A stretch of 64,000 nt of DNA from Echinicola rosea (GCF_005281475.1 NZ_CP040106.1:5570001-5634000), one strand, 5' to 3'. Counted from the first letter of the stretch, positions 26,455 through 36,816 are shown. Numbers and translations: made by a program. Notes: generated by a model not told the origin, from the letters alone.

Positions 26455-27381
26455 CTACATTCGGATTTTTTTTCGCTCCCATAATTTCCCTGGATAAACA
26501 CATTTCTGGTGCAGAAAATTCAGAGCTTCTTCCACGGTAACCTTGTCCTCCGGATAGGTCACGCCAAACCAGGTCTTTCCACCTTCCAATATCTTGACGG
26601 AAGCCTTGTTTTCGGCAATAAGGTCATTCACCACGGTGGGGATATAGAATTCTGCTTTGATATTGTCCTTGTTTTCTTCCAAGAAAACTTTCCATCGCTT
26701 TTCTGTATCTTCGAAGAAGGATGGCTGAAATCCCCAGCAGTTCATGGAAACCGGGGTATTTTCACTGATTTCAAGAACGTCCTCACCCATGCGGCTAATG
26801 ACCTTCTCTCCTTCCCGGGAGATCTTTTCGCGCTCGGTCATTCCGGTAAGTTCGTCGTTATCATTGGCTTCACAGACACCTCGGTTAACAGTACCGTGCT
26901 TCGAAAGCACATTTTTAAGGGCATAGCCCACCATACAATGTTGGTTATCCCCTTGAGGCTGGGTCAAAAAGGCTCCCAATCGCTCGATGGCTTCCTTACC
27001 ATAGAAATCATCTGCATTGATGACCGCAAAAGGTTCCTCTATTACCTCCTTGGCACAGAGTACCGCATGTGCTGTACCGTAGGGCTTCGTCCGTTCAGGG
27101 TTTTGATGAGCTGCAGGTACCAAGCTGGTGAGGGATTGGATCACAAATTCGACCTGGATCTGATCATTTATCTTATTCAGAAAACGATCTTTTACCAGGT
27201 CTAGGATCTCTGCCCTTACGATAAACACTACCTTGCCGAATCCGGCCTGGATGGCATCGTAAATGGCGTATTCCAAAATGGTTTCGTTATTAGGGCCAAA
27301 GCCATCAATCTGCTTGTTCCCCCCATACCGCGAGCCCATACCCGCAGCTAATATCAAAAGGGCTGGTTTTGTTGTTTGCAT
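26455..27381 (-). CDS. Sugar-phosphate nucleotidyltransferase
   Basis: 308 residues. It opens with the nucleotide-binding signature LLILAAGMGSRYGGNKQ and has PYGTAHAVLCAKE and AVINADDFYG, the segments that bind the NTP and sugar phosphate in this Rossmann-like family (NTP_transferase). It makes an NDP-sugar, but the sugar cannot be told from sequence. It is the last gene of the polysaccharide locus on the minus strand, separated from wzi by about 220 bases and closed by a terminator. Confidence 0.85.
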   Translation of the reverse strand: MQTTKPALLILAAGMGSRYGGNKQIDGFGPNNETILEYAIYDAIQAGFGKVVFIVRAEILDLVKDRFLNKINDQIQVEFVIQSLTSLVPAAHQNPERTKPYGTAHAVLCAKEVIEEPFAVINADDFYGKEAIERLGAFLTQPQGDNQHCMVGYALKNVLSKHGTVNRGVCEANDNDELTGMTEREKISREGEKVISRMGEDVLEISENTPVSMNCWGFQPSFFEDTEKRWKVFLEENKDNIKAEFYIPTVVNDLIAENKASVKILEGGKTWFGVTYPEDKVTVEEALNFLHQKCVYPGKLWERKKIRM

Positions 27382-27417
27382 TTTATGTTTTGTTTATTAG
27401 GGTCTGTTGTTAGAAGT

Positions 27418-27446
27418 TACCCCCTAGCCCCCTGAAAGGGGGAATA
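27418..27446. repeat. Short C/G-rich dispersed palindrome
   Basis: CCCCCTAGCCCCCTGAAAGGGGG is nearly the reverse complement of the segment CCCCCTTTTAGGGGGCTAGGGGG present in each copy of the tandem repeat at 57.9-59.1 kb. It is therefore a member of a dispersed repeat family. Confidence 0.6.
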
Positions 27447-27606
27447 AAATTGAATCCTTCAATAACGATTATTACTATATCAAAGAATCCCACTTTATCC
27501 ACGAAGGAACCAGAAACGTAATCTCAGTTTTTAGAACTACCTCATTATAAAAACAGTAAACCAGTTTCATTCTTACCTCTCAAGACTCAAGTCTCCTATC
27601 TCCATA

Positions 27607-29328
27607 CTACTTCTTCCCTATCAAATAAATTAAATGCGCTTGTGCAAACACACTGAACTTGTCCTTTCCAACCGGAAACTCTTCCGTACTGGCAGGATCA
27701 AGCTGCCACTGGTAATTGAGTCCATTGATCATTTGAAGACAAGAACTTAGCAGAAATCGATCCCACTGATAATCGAACAGGAAGCCTAACGAAAGGTCTA
27801 CCCAAGGTTGTCTTTCTTCTTGCTGACCTAAACCACGATAATAAAAGTCTTGGTGGTTAGCTAGGCGTTCTAACACAATGCCATATTTATTTAATTTATC
27901 AATTAAGGAGACTTCGATGGTTTGAACATTGCTTCCCGTACCGATACCTACTCCCAAAGGTTGTCCATAATGCGTAAATCCCCTAACCTGATAATGTGTC
28001 CCCCAAGACGTTCCTCCGTCCAATCCTCCGTACCGTATATAACGGTTAACTGATTCTTGTTGTTGGGTCATTTCGGCCCTGATCTGCACATATTTATTTG
28101 GATAAGGTAGTTCAAAGAGTTTGTTAAAGCCCAACAAATAAGCCCGTGCGTGCTCTGGATTCAATACAAACTCCCTGTCAGTATAAGCATGATCCCTTCT
28201 TCCATATTCAAAATAGATCTCTGCATTGGCTTTTGTTATAAGGTATCTTCCAAATACAGAAACCTGTTGATCCTGTGCCCTGCTATCATAATCTACAGAA
28301 TTTCCATCTTCAAACAATCCGCTTTTTGTAAATACTTCAAAGATCGGAAACCAGTCCTCAAAGGAATCGCTCTTGTCCTCACTATATTGCTGGAAGGTCC
28401 TGTTGAATCCCAAGAACAATCCCGGTACCCATTTGGGTTGGTAGGAAACAGAAATACCGTTCAGATACCGCCAGTCATCTGACAGCGGTCTAAAAAATTG
28501 GTCATTCAAGGCCTTCAACTGGCTGGGGGCATGGCCGGACGGCTCCAAGCGGCCCATGATAAGTTGTCCTTCAAAAGAACCTAGAAAGGTTTTTGCCGGA
28601 CGGGTCGTATTCAGGGTCAAGTGGGGAAAACCAGGGGCATTATTGGAAAAGATCAAGGCATTGAACTGCCCCGGGCCCCACCAAATGTTTTCAGTGGAAG
28701 CGCCTATTTCAAAAGCGCCATAGCCCAAGGTGATTTTTGACTGTCCCCAACCTAATCTGTTATAACTCTTTTCTCCAAACCTTTCCGGATGGTCCCCATA
28801 ATTCCAAAACCAATACCGAGCCTTATTTACACTATTGCTAAAATTGTTAGGATACCCATCAAAATCATTGTTCTGCGCCCATACCCATTCAGGCATTAAT
28901 TGGATATTGATAAAATGGAATTTGGCTGCCACTCCCCCTGAAAACTTATTTTGAAAACCTACATTAGGGATCATAGGTCCGTCTCCCCATCCGTAAGGCC
29001 TAACGGAATTATAGGCCAAGGTGTTTCTTAGGGGCAAATAGCTAAAATACTTCTTGTCAGTTTTCCGTTCGATTGCTCCCAATTTATCTCCTCCTTCAAA
29101 ATACTGATAATCCGCATACACCTCTTGATTATATAAAAACCTAAGCTGAATTGGTCTAATATTGAAACTAACGGTAGAATCCAGTTCACCTAATAATTGC
29201 TTTCTCCGGATAGCTTCTTCAAAAACTGGAGAGCCTGCTGGGGTGGTCTGACCCCATCCTAAATTTATCAACACTAAATAGAGCAGCGCTCCTAAATAAA
29301 AACGCCTTTGGTTAACCATATAATTCAT
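27607..29328 (-). CDS. wzi: Capsule assembly Wzi family outer-membrane protein
   Basis: 573 residues from the ATG at 29328, with a signal peptide ending near GWGQ. The remaining sequence is built of beta strands, with the family pattern ENIWWGPGQFNALIFSNNAPGFPHLTLNTTRP and the terminal strand LIYLIGKK. Wzi forms an outer-membrane beta-barrel that helps attach capsule to the cell surface. The presence of Wza, Wzz and Wzi suggests a surface-bound capsule rather than only a released polysaccharide. A start at 29358 would add ten residues with no family support. Confidence 0.85.
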   Translation of the reverse strand: MNYMVNQRRFYLGALLYLVLINLGWGQTTPAGSPVFEEAIRRKQLLGELDSTVSFNIRPIQLRFLYNQEVYADYQYFEGGDKLGAIERKTDKKYFSYLPLRNTLAYNSVRPYGWGDGPMIPNVGFQNKFSGGVAAKFHFINIQLMPEWVWAQNNDFDGYPNNFSNSVNKARYWFWNYGDHPERFGEKSYNRLGWGQSKITLGYGAFEIGASTENIWWGPGQFNALIFSNNAPGFPHLTLNTTRPAKTFLGSFEGQLIMGRLEPSGHAPSQLKALNDQFFRPLSDDWRYLNGISVSYQPKWVPGLFLGFNRTFQQYSEDKSDSFEDWFPIFEVFTKSGLFEDGNSVDYDSRAQDQQVSVFGRYLITKANAEIYFEYGRRDHAYTDREFVLNPEHARAYLLGFNKLFELPYPNKYVQIRAEMTQQQESVNRYIRYGGLDGGTSWGTHYQVRGFTHYGQPLGVGIGTGSNVQTIEVSLIDKLNKYGIVLERLANHQDFYYRGLGQQEERQPWVDLSLGFLFDYQWDRFLLSSCLQMINGLNYQWQLDPASTEEFPVGKDKFSVFAQAHLIYLIGKK

Positions 29329-29389
29329 TATTACCTTCTCATTGTCAGCTCTTCTCATCCACCCCTAGCACTTTCTGTGCCATATTTAA

Positions 29390-30058
29390 TTATGCGCTTA
29401 AAGATAAGGTTTTACTTTTAGGCAAGTCTTTAAACAATTTTAAATGCAGGTTTGACTTAGGAAAGAATATTGCCCAAGCAGTCAGAAATATTAACAGAAT
29501 ATCAAGTTTAAAAGAATAATTTTTCTTATACCAAACCTCCAATTCGCCCTTATAAGGGGCGATGTCTTCTTGGTAACATTGTAAGTGTGGCTTGGGAGAA
29601 TTGGCCAACACACTTTCTTCATCCCTAAACACTATACTTCCTATCCCTGTAAGCCCTGGTTTCAAGTCTCTAATTTGCACTTGAATACTTTCTGGATAGA
29701 AACCAAAAGTTCGTGGGGTCAAAGGTCTTGGGCCTACCACACTAATATCTCCTAAAAAAATATTCAGCAATTGGGGAATTTCATTGATCTTGGTCTTCCT
29801 TAACACCCTACCTACAGGAAGCACTCTTGGATCGCTTCCTGCCGTTACATCCCCTCCAGCCAAATTTGGACTATTTTCCAGCATCGTCGCAAATTTGAAT
29901 AAACCAAAGTTCTTCCCACTTTTCCCTACCCGTTGTTGAATATAAAACACCTTACCCTCACCTGTCAACCGAAGCAGGATCATAATAGGAATCATCAAAG
30001 GAGAAATCAAAACCAGGACAATTAAAGATGAAATAATATCAAACGCTCTTTTCAGCAT
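29390..30058 (-). CDS. Initiating sugar-phosphate transferase (PglC/WcaJ C-terminal type)
   Basis: 222 residues, small form with one N-terminal re-entrant hydrophobic helix (LKRAFDIISSLIVLVLISPL) and no additional membrane bundle. The catalytic region has FGLFKFATM, LRKTKINEIPQLLNIF and GDISVVGPRPL, typical of bacterial sugar transferases (PF02397). It transfers the first sugar-1-phosphate from a UDP-sugar to undecaprenyl phosphate on the inner membrane. Next to the dehydratase and reductase genes, a quinovosamine- or fucosamine-type first sugar is plausible (inference). Confidence 0.92.
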   Translation of the reverse strand: MLKRAFDIISSLIVLVLISPLMIPIMILLRLTGEGKVFYIQQRVGKSGKNFGLFKFATMLENSPNLAGGDVTAGSDPRVLPVGRVLRKTKINEIPQLLNIFLGDISVVGPRPLTPRTFGFYPESIQVQIRDLKPGLTGIGSIVFRDEESVLANSPKPHLQCYQEDIAPYKGELEVWYKKNYSFKLDILLIFLTAWAIFFPKSNLHLKLFKDLPKSKTLSLSA

Positions 30059-30062
30059 ATTT

Positions 30063-31262
30063 TTACATTTTTTTATCTAAACTTAACCCTGTTTCAATAT
30101 GCTTAAACTCAGGAATATATTTTTTCAGCCATCTTACAATATCTGATTTTTTTGTTTCTTCTCTATCCATTATCTCATGTAACTCCTCAAATATATTATC
30201 AAATTCACTCATAGGATAAGTAGCCTCCTTGGCAATTGTCCCCAATGCATTAAATTTATCCAAATCAAATAGTTCTTCTTCCGTATAGAACTCTTCAAAC
30301 AATTTTTCTCCTGAAGTGTCCGTCTTAAACACGTAAACTGGATACTTCCCTTCATTGATCAGATGTATATTTCTTCTTGCTTCAACATCAGAGTTAAAAA
30401 TTACAGGTTCAAAGCCGAGCTCTCGTAAAAGAGGAGTGAAAATATCCGCAAACTTGATCAAGTCCTTTTCCATATCCAATTTTGGAAAGAAAATTTCTTT
30501 ATTTCGTCCCAGTACACATGCCATTAAACAAATTTCACCCGACTCCTGAGGAGAAACAAAAAAACGTTTCACATCACTTGGACAAGACAAAGGTTGACTT
30601 TTCTCAATCCGCCTTAAAAAACCATCTAACAATGATCCATTTGAAAAAGCTACATTGGCAAATCGAGCAGTAGAGACTTTCAACTGATCTCCATAGGACA
30701 GTATTAGTTCCTCCATCATCTTTTTACTAGCCCCCATTATATTTACAGGATTAGCTGCTTTATCTGTAGAAACACAGAAAAAGTGCTTAGGTGGATATTC
30801 AACCAATAAATCCAATAATCCTTTTGCCTTTACCAAGTTATTTTCTAATAAAGCTTCTATAGAAAATATATCTTTTTCGCTTCTGACATGTTTATGCGCC
30901 GCAAAATTGGCGACTATATCAAAAGGACCATGAGAAATAAACAACTTTCTGAAAGCAAAGCTATCAAAGGAAAGTGGGTAAGTATAGAATTCCTCAGGAA
31001 TATATAGGTCTGCTATACTTCTAAGGTCTCTGACCAATTCGGTTAAACCATTTTCATTGATATCAACCACTACTACCTTAGCAGGTCTAAACTTTAAAGC
31101 TGCTTTAATAAAAGAAGAGCCTATTGTACCTGCACCGCCTATAATTATCAGGCTTTTTTCTTCTATATTTCCTTTAAGCTCTTCACTATTAGCTTCTATA
31201 TCCTTAGAAAAAAGGCTCTCCTTACGTTGAAGATAATTTAAAATGAAATTGTTGGTATCCAT
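30063..31262 (-). CDS. UDP-GlcNAc 4,6-dehydratase-like SDR (FlaA1/CapD type)
   Basis: 399 residues. A nucleotide-binding glycine motif near residue 40 (GGAGTIGSSFI) and the FlaA1/WbpM active-site pattern VSTDKAANPVNIMGASKK, where Met replaces the usual Tyr and Lys is kept. These soluble dehydratases turn UDP-GlcNAc into a 4-keto-6-deoxy sugar. It lacks the N-terminal membrane helices of WbpM. With the reductase at 31271-32191 it could make UDP-QuiNAc or UDP-FucNAc. It lies 4 bases upstream of the sugar transferase gene. Confidence 0.88.
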   Translation of the reverse strand: MDTNNFILNYLQRKESLFSKDIEANSEELKGNIEEKSLIIIGGAGTIGSSFIKAALKFRPAKVVVVDINENGLTELVRDLRSIADLYIPEEFYTYPLSFDSFAFRKLFISHGPFDIVANFAAHKHVRSEKDIFSIEALLENNLVKAKGLLDLLVEYPPKHFFCVSTDKAANPVNIMGASKKMMEELILSYGDQLKVSTARFANVAFSNGSLLDGFLRRIEKSQPLSCPSDVKRFFVSPQESGEICLMACVLGRNKEIFFPKLDMEKDLIKFADIFTPLLRELGFEPVIFNSDVEARRNIHLINEGKYPVYVFKTDTSGEKLFEEFYTEEELFDLDKFNALGTIAKEATYPMSEFDNIFEELHEIMDREETKKSDIVRWLKKYIPEFKHIETGLSLDKKM

Positions 31263-31270
31263 ACTTTATG

Positions 31271-32191
31271 TTATTTCAGAATTTCAGCTAATTTTTCCAA
31301 TACATTACTTGGACTCCACCCCAATTCTTTCCTTGCCTTACTGTCATCAAAAGTAAGTACAGAAGTGATTTTTTTTAATTTATCTGAATCAATAGGAAAG
31401 CGGTTTCCGGTTATATCTCCTATCCTAGCTAACCCGTTAGCAAACCAAAAAGGTACTTTGATTGGTTTTTTCCTTTCAAGTGAAGCCGCTATAACCATCT
31501 CTAATTCCCTAAATGTAGGGTGATATCCATCAGTTAAATTATAAGTCCCACCTTTTTTAGCTAATAGTGGAATAATTTTAGCAATATCCTCCCCAAAAAC
31601 CATACTTTTCCTCGCATTGGCGTCTCCAATACTCAAGTACCTGCCAGATTTAATTCCACTAATCATTTTTTGAAGATTACCTGGTGGGTTAGGACCAACA
31701 ATAAGAGGCAGACGCAGAATACCTAATGTAACATTATGCTTATATGCCCAATCTTGTAACCAAGTTTCTGCTAAAATTTTACTATAAGCGTAAGCAGATA
31801 CACCATTAAGAGGATGCTCCTCTTTAATATCTATACCTTCAGTCACACCATACACTGCTACAGTACTTATAAAAATAAACTTTTTTGGAATAACTCCCAA
31901 CCCTTCTAAAGCACGACAAAGGTTTTTTGTACCTTCAAAATTCACAAGGTGAAACTCATTTTCTTCCTTAGTTGTAATTGGGTTTGAATGTGCTTTTCCT
32001 GCAGCATGTATAACCATATCGAAATTTTCGCTGGTTGGAATAGTAAAAACATCTCTTATATCGACTTGAATATCAGCATTGCTCCGCCCAACAGTTACAA
32101 CGTGCATATTTGATTCCTCTTCTAATGCTTCTATTAAAATAGTATTTAGAAAACCTCTACCTCCTGTTAACAGCACATTATTCATTGACAA
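31271..32191 (-). CDS. NAD-dependent epimerase/reductase (WbpV-like SDR)
   Basis: 306 residues with TGGRGFL at the N-terminus, a catalytic FISTVAVYG segment and YAYSKILAE (YxxxK). Near the C-terminus GDANARKSMVFGEDIA resembles the 4-reductases that complete N-acetyl-quinovosamine. Reading order 32178-33380 (glycosyltransferase), this gene, the dehydratase, and the sugar transferase matches such operons. The precise sugar is inferred. It overlaps the glycosyltransferase gene by 14 bases. Confidence 0.82.
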   Translation of the reverse strand: MSMNNVLLTGGRGFLNTILIEALEEESNMHVVTVGRSNADIQVDIRDVFTIPTSENFDMVIHAAGKAHSNPITTKEENEFHLVNFEGTKNLCRALEGLGVIPKKFIFISTVAVYGVTEGIDIKEEHPLNGVSAYAYSKILAETWLQDWAYKHNVTLGILRLPLIVGPNPPGNLQKMISGIKSGRYLSIGDANARKSMVFGEDIAKIIPLLAKKGGTYNLTDGYHPTFRELEMVIAASLERKKPIKVPFWFANGLARIGDITGNRFPIDSDKLKKITSVLTFDDSKARKELGWSPSNVLEKLAEILK

Positions 32192-33380
32192 TGGATTCTA
32201 GGTAAGTAAGATAAGTTGATGCTAATTTGTCTCTATTAAACTCATTTTCCGCCAAAAAATACGCATTTTCTCCTGCCACCCGGACTCTCTCCTTGTCCAT
32301 GACAAAATCCATAATGTTTCTAGCAGCATCTTTTGGTCGGTCTAAATCAATATTAATTCCGCAATTATGTTGGTCAACGAGGTCTTTAATCCAACCTTTA
32401 GTCGTCTGAATAATGGGTCTTGACGCAGCAAAGGAATCAAAAATCTTATTCGGACTACAAGTGCTTTGAACAGGATTATCTAAAGTAGCAAACAAGGTGG
32501 CATGGCTATTTTGTACCCAAATTGGCAATTCTATTTTCGGTTTAAGCCCTAAGAACAGAATATTCGTTAAATTCATTTTTTCCTTATGCTGCAAAAGTCG
32601 TTCTTTATCAGCACCATCTCCTATAAAAACCATTAGCACTTGCTTTTTGACATCTATTTTCGATATCTCTTCAGCTATGTTCATCCAATAATCAATATTA
32701 TGAATAAGACCCAATGACCCTATATGGGTTAATAATATCTTATCAGTTGTCCAAGAAGGCAATTGACCAGTCACATTTCCGCCAAATAAGTCTAAATCCG
32801 AAGCGTTTGGTACAACTTCAATGCGTTTATTTAAGGTCCTACTTGCAATATGTCTTTTTTGACCAATCGAAGCTGTAACAATTAGATCAGCATTTTTGTA
32901 ACAAGATTTCTCAAACCATAATGCCAATTTCTTTTGAAATCCTGATTTAAGGAGATTAAGTTCAATCGCCCCAGCGGGCCAAAGATCCCTCACTTCAAAT
33001 ACTGTTTTTTTGTTCCTGATTTTTTTTGCCAGAATCATTGGCAACCCTATAGTAATAGGACCAGATGAAGCCAAACAAATATCATATTTAGATGTAAGGG
33101 AATACCAAACGCTGACCAATGAAAATAAAATGGCTTTCATCACACGAACTATAAATGAATTTTTATTTGAATCAGCTGAATTTATCACAATTAATTTTAT
33201 TCCATCAATCTCTTGATGGCTTATAAAGCCGCTTGATTTTATATCGGATTTTTCGTAAGGTGAAGTGACCACGGTAACTTTATGCCCCTCATTTACCCAT
33301 CGCATTGATAATTCATATATACGTGTACTCCAACTACCTTTTGGGGTACCAAAATATTGATAAAACAATAATATTCGCAT
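32178..33380 (-). CDS. Glycosyltransferase family 4 (WbuB-like)
   Basis: 400 residues, GT-B fold. The start MRILLFYQYFGTPKGSWSTRIYELSMRW is the N-terminal signature of WbuB-like enzymes, which often add a second sugar in O-antigen or capsule units. The C-terminal domain has ILFLGLKPKIELPIW and a degraded GT4 E-x7-E region. Donor and acceptor are unknown. It is AT-rich like the rest of the locus core. Confidence 0.88.
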   Translation of the reverse strand: MRILLFYQYFGTPKGSWSTRIYELSMRWVNEGHKVTVVTSPYEKSDIKSSGFISHQEIDGIKLIVINSADSNKNSFIVRVMKAILFSLVSVWYSLTSKYDICLASSGPITIGLPMILAKKIRNKKTVFEVRDLWPAGAIELNLLKSGFQKKLALWFEKSCYKNADLIVTASIGQKRHIASRTLNKRIEVVPNASDLDLFGGNVTGQLPSWTTDKILLTHIGSLGLIHNIDYWMNIAEEISKIDVKKQVLMVFIGDGADKERLLQHKEKMNLTNILFLGLKPKIELPIWVQNSHATLFATLDNPVQSTCSPNKIFDSFAASRPIIQTTKGWIKDLVDQHNCGINIDLDRPKDAARNIMDFVMDKERVRVAGENAYFLAENEFNRDKLASTYLTYLESIVNE

Positions 33381-33422
33381 CTATTAAATGATATTTTACA
33401 TTATAAATCCAACATTTATCAA

Positions 33423-34568
33423 CTATATAAGGTCTTTATAAATGGATATATATTGTTGTATAGGTTTAGACCAATGAAATTCATTTTCTACTTTTATAAA
33501 GCCGGCTTCTTGTATGTTCTCTCTCAATATTGGATTATCTATAAGAGTTCTAAATTTTATTATTAAGTCAGAAACAGAATTAACGTATAAGGCTTCCTCA
33601 TCTTCTTTTAACCAACCATATATTCCGGTTCTAGATTTCCCAATGATTGCACATTTGCTTAATGCAGCTTCAAGATAAACCAAACCAAAAGTTTCATTTT
33701 CACTAGGCAAAACAAATATGGAAGCTTTGACCATTTCAGCAAGAACCTCCTTTTGAGTTTGTCGGCCCAAGAAAATAATTTGATCACTTTTATTTGCTAA
33801 AGATTTTAATTTGGAAATTTCTGCTCCATCTCCTATGATTTTTAGTTTCCAATTTTCAGCTTTTACCTTTTTAAAAGCATTGACCACCCAATCGACATTT
33901 TTTCTCTTTATGAGGCTTGAGACACATAAAATGGTGGCTTCTTTTTTATAATTAATTCCTTTAACCATGGAGGTATCAATACCATGTGGAATTTTAGTGC
34001 ATTGCCTACCTCTCCCGAGCACCCATTGCTCAGTAATATAATTATGTACAATCACTTCATCAGCCCTCTCTATTACTTCCAAATAATTTCTATACATTAG
34101 ACTATTCTTTGAAAGTTTATTAATCTTATCAAGATCACCATTTCTTAAGGTTACAACTAACGGTATTCCGAAACGATCCTTTAAATATAATCCCATCTTT
34201 CCATCAGGTAAAATATAATGCGCATGAATTATATTATACTTTTTAGCTTGTTTTACTAACTTCCTGTTTAGAAATAAAAAGGATTTAATAAACAAATACG
34301 AGAACTTTAGGGTAGGTAGTCTAAAATAACTTGCTTTTTCAACAAAAACCCCTCCCTCTAAAAAGCTTTTCGGTAAATTAGAAAGGATATCATAACGATG
34401 CTTGAAGGCAAATGGAAGCTTAGGTAAGTATTCGCACGGAAACCAAACCGATAAAGATACCCCCTCTATCTTTTTAACCGATTTAGCGATTCTTAAAATA
34501 ATATCATTTTCCCTCAATCCAGGAACTGGAATATTCCTGCAAATAAAAAGTATATTTAGATTATTCAT
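33423..34568 (-). CDS. Glycosyltransferase family 4
   Basis: 381 residues, GT-B fold, with IIHAHYILPDGKMGLYL in the N-terminal domain and a C-terminal region carrying LKIIGDG, IIFLGRQTQKEVLAEM and the E-x7-E motif (PSENETFGLVYLEA). It most likely adds one sugar of the repeat unit. Flanked by 42 bases to the previous gene and 180 bases to the family-2 gene, the latter gap holding no further gene. Confidence 0.88.
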   Translation of the reverse strand: MNNLNILFICRNIPVPGLRENDIILRIAKSVKKIEGVSLSVWFPCEYLPKLPFAFKHRYDILSNLPKSFLEGGVFVEKASYFRLPTLKFSYLFIKSFLFLNRKLVKQAKKYNIIHAHYILPDGKMGLYLKDRFGIPLVVTLRNGDLDKINKLSKNSLMYRNYLEVIERADEVIVHNYITEQWVLGRGRQCTKIPHGIDTSMVKGINYKKEATILCVSSLIKRKNVDWVVNAFKKVKAENWKLKIIGDGAEISKLKSLANKSDQIIFLGRQTQKEVLAEMVKASIFVLPSENETFGLVYLEAALSKCAIIGKSRTGIYGWLKEDEEALYVNSVSDLIIKFRTLIDNPILRENIQEAGFIKVENEFHWSKPIQQYISIYKDLI

Positions 34569-34750
34569 TTCTACAAGTCACTTTCTTCCTTCAATTAAAT
34601 GTATACTGCTTGGGGTATAAATAGAAGCAGTTTCATTTTCTCAATAAAGATCTTTTTATTTTGTTAAAACTTACTTGGTAGCCAAAATTCTTTTGTTACA
34701 ATGCATTATGTAGCCACTCAGGAATTACATATAAACCAGAAATATAATTG

Positions 34751-35629
34751 TTAAAAAACAGCTATTTTAAGCAAAGATTGTAAATAGACCATAAAGCACT
34801 TGACACTTATAAGAATTTTACCTTCCCTAAAAAGGCGGTACGTATACCTTAAAAAAAATCCTCTAAAATAAGACAACACTTTACTATCTGATAAATCAGA
34901 AAAAACAAAACTTCTATAATTTATTTTATTTGCGTAAAATTCCATCTTTAATTTATTGGACGAACTATTTGCAGACGAACTAAGCTGAGCTTCGTGCATC
35001 CGTCGAAACACAAAAATATCATCCAAAACTAAAAACATCTTATCCCTTAATATTATCCTGAAGAAAAACTCCTTCTCCTGATGTCTCTTCAAACTAATAT
35101 TAAATAAATCCATTGAATCAAGAAATGCTTTTCTAAACATGGGGCCAGGTGTGAAAATCTTAACTTTAAATGTTAAATAATCAAAATAGAAGTCTGTAGA
35201 ATTAAGATTTTGATCATATGGGACTACTTTAGATGAATCATCATTATTAAAATACCCAGTATGACATACTACATAATTAACTGACGAATTTCGATCTAAT
35301 GCTTTGACCTTTTCTTCTAACATTTTCTCATGCATTAAGTCATCGCTATCGAACCACTGTATGTATTCACCAGTCGCAAGTTGAAACCCATAATTCCTAC
35401 AAGAGTTTCCTCCTTTTTTCATATGGGAAGGTCGTTTGAAAATCTTAAAACGACTGTCTATTGAGATAAAATCTCTAACTATACTTATACTATTATCAGT
35501 GGAACCATCATCTATACAAAGGCACTCCCATTCAGAGTAAGATTGGTTAAGAATGTAGGTAAGAGTTTCTCCAATATAATGCTCGCTATTAAAACATGGA
35601 ATTATTATTGAAACTTTAACTTTGTCCAT
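34751..35629 (-). CDS. Glycosyltransferase family 2
   Basis: 292 residues with the GT-A opening VSIIIPCFNSEHYIGETL, the nucleotide-binding CIDDGSTDNS and the DxD-like WFDSDDLM motif. Enzymes of this type invert the sugar link and act in the cytoplasm on the lipid-linked repeat unit. The C-terminal region is helical and may contact the membrane. It starts 8 bases after the pyruvyl transferase stop. Confidence 0.9.
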   Translation of the reverse strand: MDKVKVSIIIPCFNSEHYIGETLTYILNQSYSEWECLCIDDGSTDNSISIVRDFISIDSRFKIFKRPSHMKKGGNSCRNYGFQLATGEYIQWFDSDDLMHEKMLEEKVKALDRNSSVNYVVCHTGYFNNDDSSKVVPYDQNLNSTDFYFDYLTFKVKIFTPGPMFRKAFLDSMDLFNISLKRHQEKEFFFRIILRDKMFLVLDDIFVFRRMHEAQLSSSANSSSNKLKMEFYANKINYRSFVFSDLSDSKVLSYFRGFFLRYTYRLFREGKILISVKCFMVYLQSLLKIAVF

Positions 35630-35637
35630 CTAATATT

Positions 35638-36816
35638 CTATTTTTCTAATTCAGCAAATGTTTTTTTCCACATATCTTCACTCAACTGCTTTTGTATAAT
35701 TGCCTTCGATAACAGCTTTTCCTTAATATGAAAATTAGATGTAGGAATTAGTACAGATTCCAATTTTGATTTTAACTCATCAAAATCAATTAATAAATCA
35801 GTCAAAAGCCCATCTGAATACTCATAATCATCCAAAAGCCTTTTATATTTATGACTCCAACTTGTCGCCAAGCAAGGGACTCCCTGCGAAAGAGCACTTA
35901 CTAACCCATGAAACCTAGACGTTATAGTAGCGTGAGTTGCTCCTATTATCCCTTTAATTTCCATAGCATTTTTACCAGCTATTACCGGAACTCCCTCTTC
36001 CAACATTAAATTTATATCATTCGCAATAGCCTCATCTCTTTCCCCTTCATGAATTAAGAAAAAAGGCGAGAAATTCATGGATTGAATAATCACTACACAA
36101 TTTTTAAGTAGTTCTTTATATTTTTCAATTCCTCCATCTACACCACCCATTTTAAAATTTGGTATAATCGCAACTTGATTTTCAGCTGAGTTGAAATCTT
36201 TTGGAGGAACACATTCAATGAGATTAGTGAAATCAGGGTATTTGGTAATCTTATTATCTTCCTTATGCAATTTCAATAGGCTTTCATAAGATGTAGTATC
36301 TCTTGCAAAAATAAGATTAGCAAACCGAAAAATTTTCGACATTTCCTCTCTGACTGAGGTATCGTTAAATGGCCCAAATGCTTGAGGTAACAATATTATC
36401 TTTTTCCCTTGGTTATGCCACCTTTCTATATTTGCTGTCAACCTCCTTTGGGCAAAGGCTGCGCCCCATTGATCTCCAAAAGCAAAACCAGAAGCATCTA
36501 ATATAACATCAATATCTTTCTCTAAAATTATTCCTCTCTTTTCTCTAATTACCATTGGCAACAAATTATATAACAGAGGAATATTGATTCCATGTACTCG
36601 ACCTGCAGGCTTGGCCAGTATTCCCTCTTCGCGTACTCTCTTAACAAGATCGTTGGACTCCTTAACCCCCCTTCCATAGGGAATTTCAATTGCGAGATTT
36701 ATTTCTGGATCATACTTAAAAACTTTCTGTTTTATCGCCTGAAGCATTAACTCTGCTCCTTTATTCACAAACCCGACACCTCTAACCTCAATATTAATTC
36801 TTCGTTTAGTTCTCAT
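35638..36816 (-). CDS. Polysaccharide pyruvyl transferase family protein
   Basis: 392 residues. The order of VRGVGFVNKGAELMLQAIKQKV, a central linker, and a C-terminal half with VPVIAGKNAMEIKGIIGATHATITSRFHGLVSALSQGVPCLATSW is typical of the PS_pyruv_trans family. It adds a ketal-linked pyruvate from phosphoenolpyruvate to a sugar, giving acidic charge to the polymer. It overlaps the nitroreductase gene by 11 bases. Confidence 0.88.
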   Translation of the reverse strand: MRTKRRINIEVRGVGFVNKGAELMLQAIKQKVFKYDPEINLAIEIPYGRGVKESNDLVKRVREEGILAKPAGRVHGINIPLLYNLLPMVIREKRGIILEKDIDVILDASGFAFGDQWGAAFAQRRLTANIERWHNQGKKIILLPQAFGPFNDTSVREEMSKIFRFANLIFARDTTSYESLLKLHKEDNKITKYPDFTNLIECVPPKDFNSAENQVAIIPNFKMGGVDGGIEKYKELLKNCVVIIQSMNFSPFFLIHEGERDEAIANDINLMLEEGVPVIAGKNAMEIKGIIGATHATITSRFHGLVSALSQGVPCLATSWSHKYKRLLDDYEYSDGLLTDLLIDFDELKSKLESVLIPTSNFHIKEKLLSKAIIQKQLSEDMWKKTFAELEK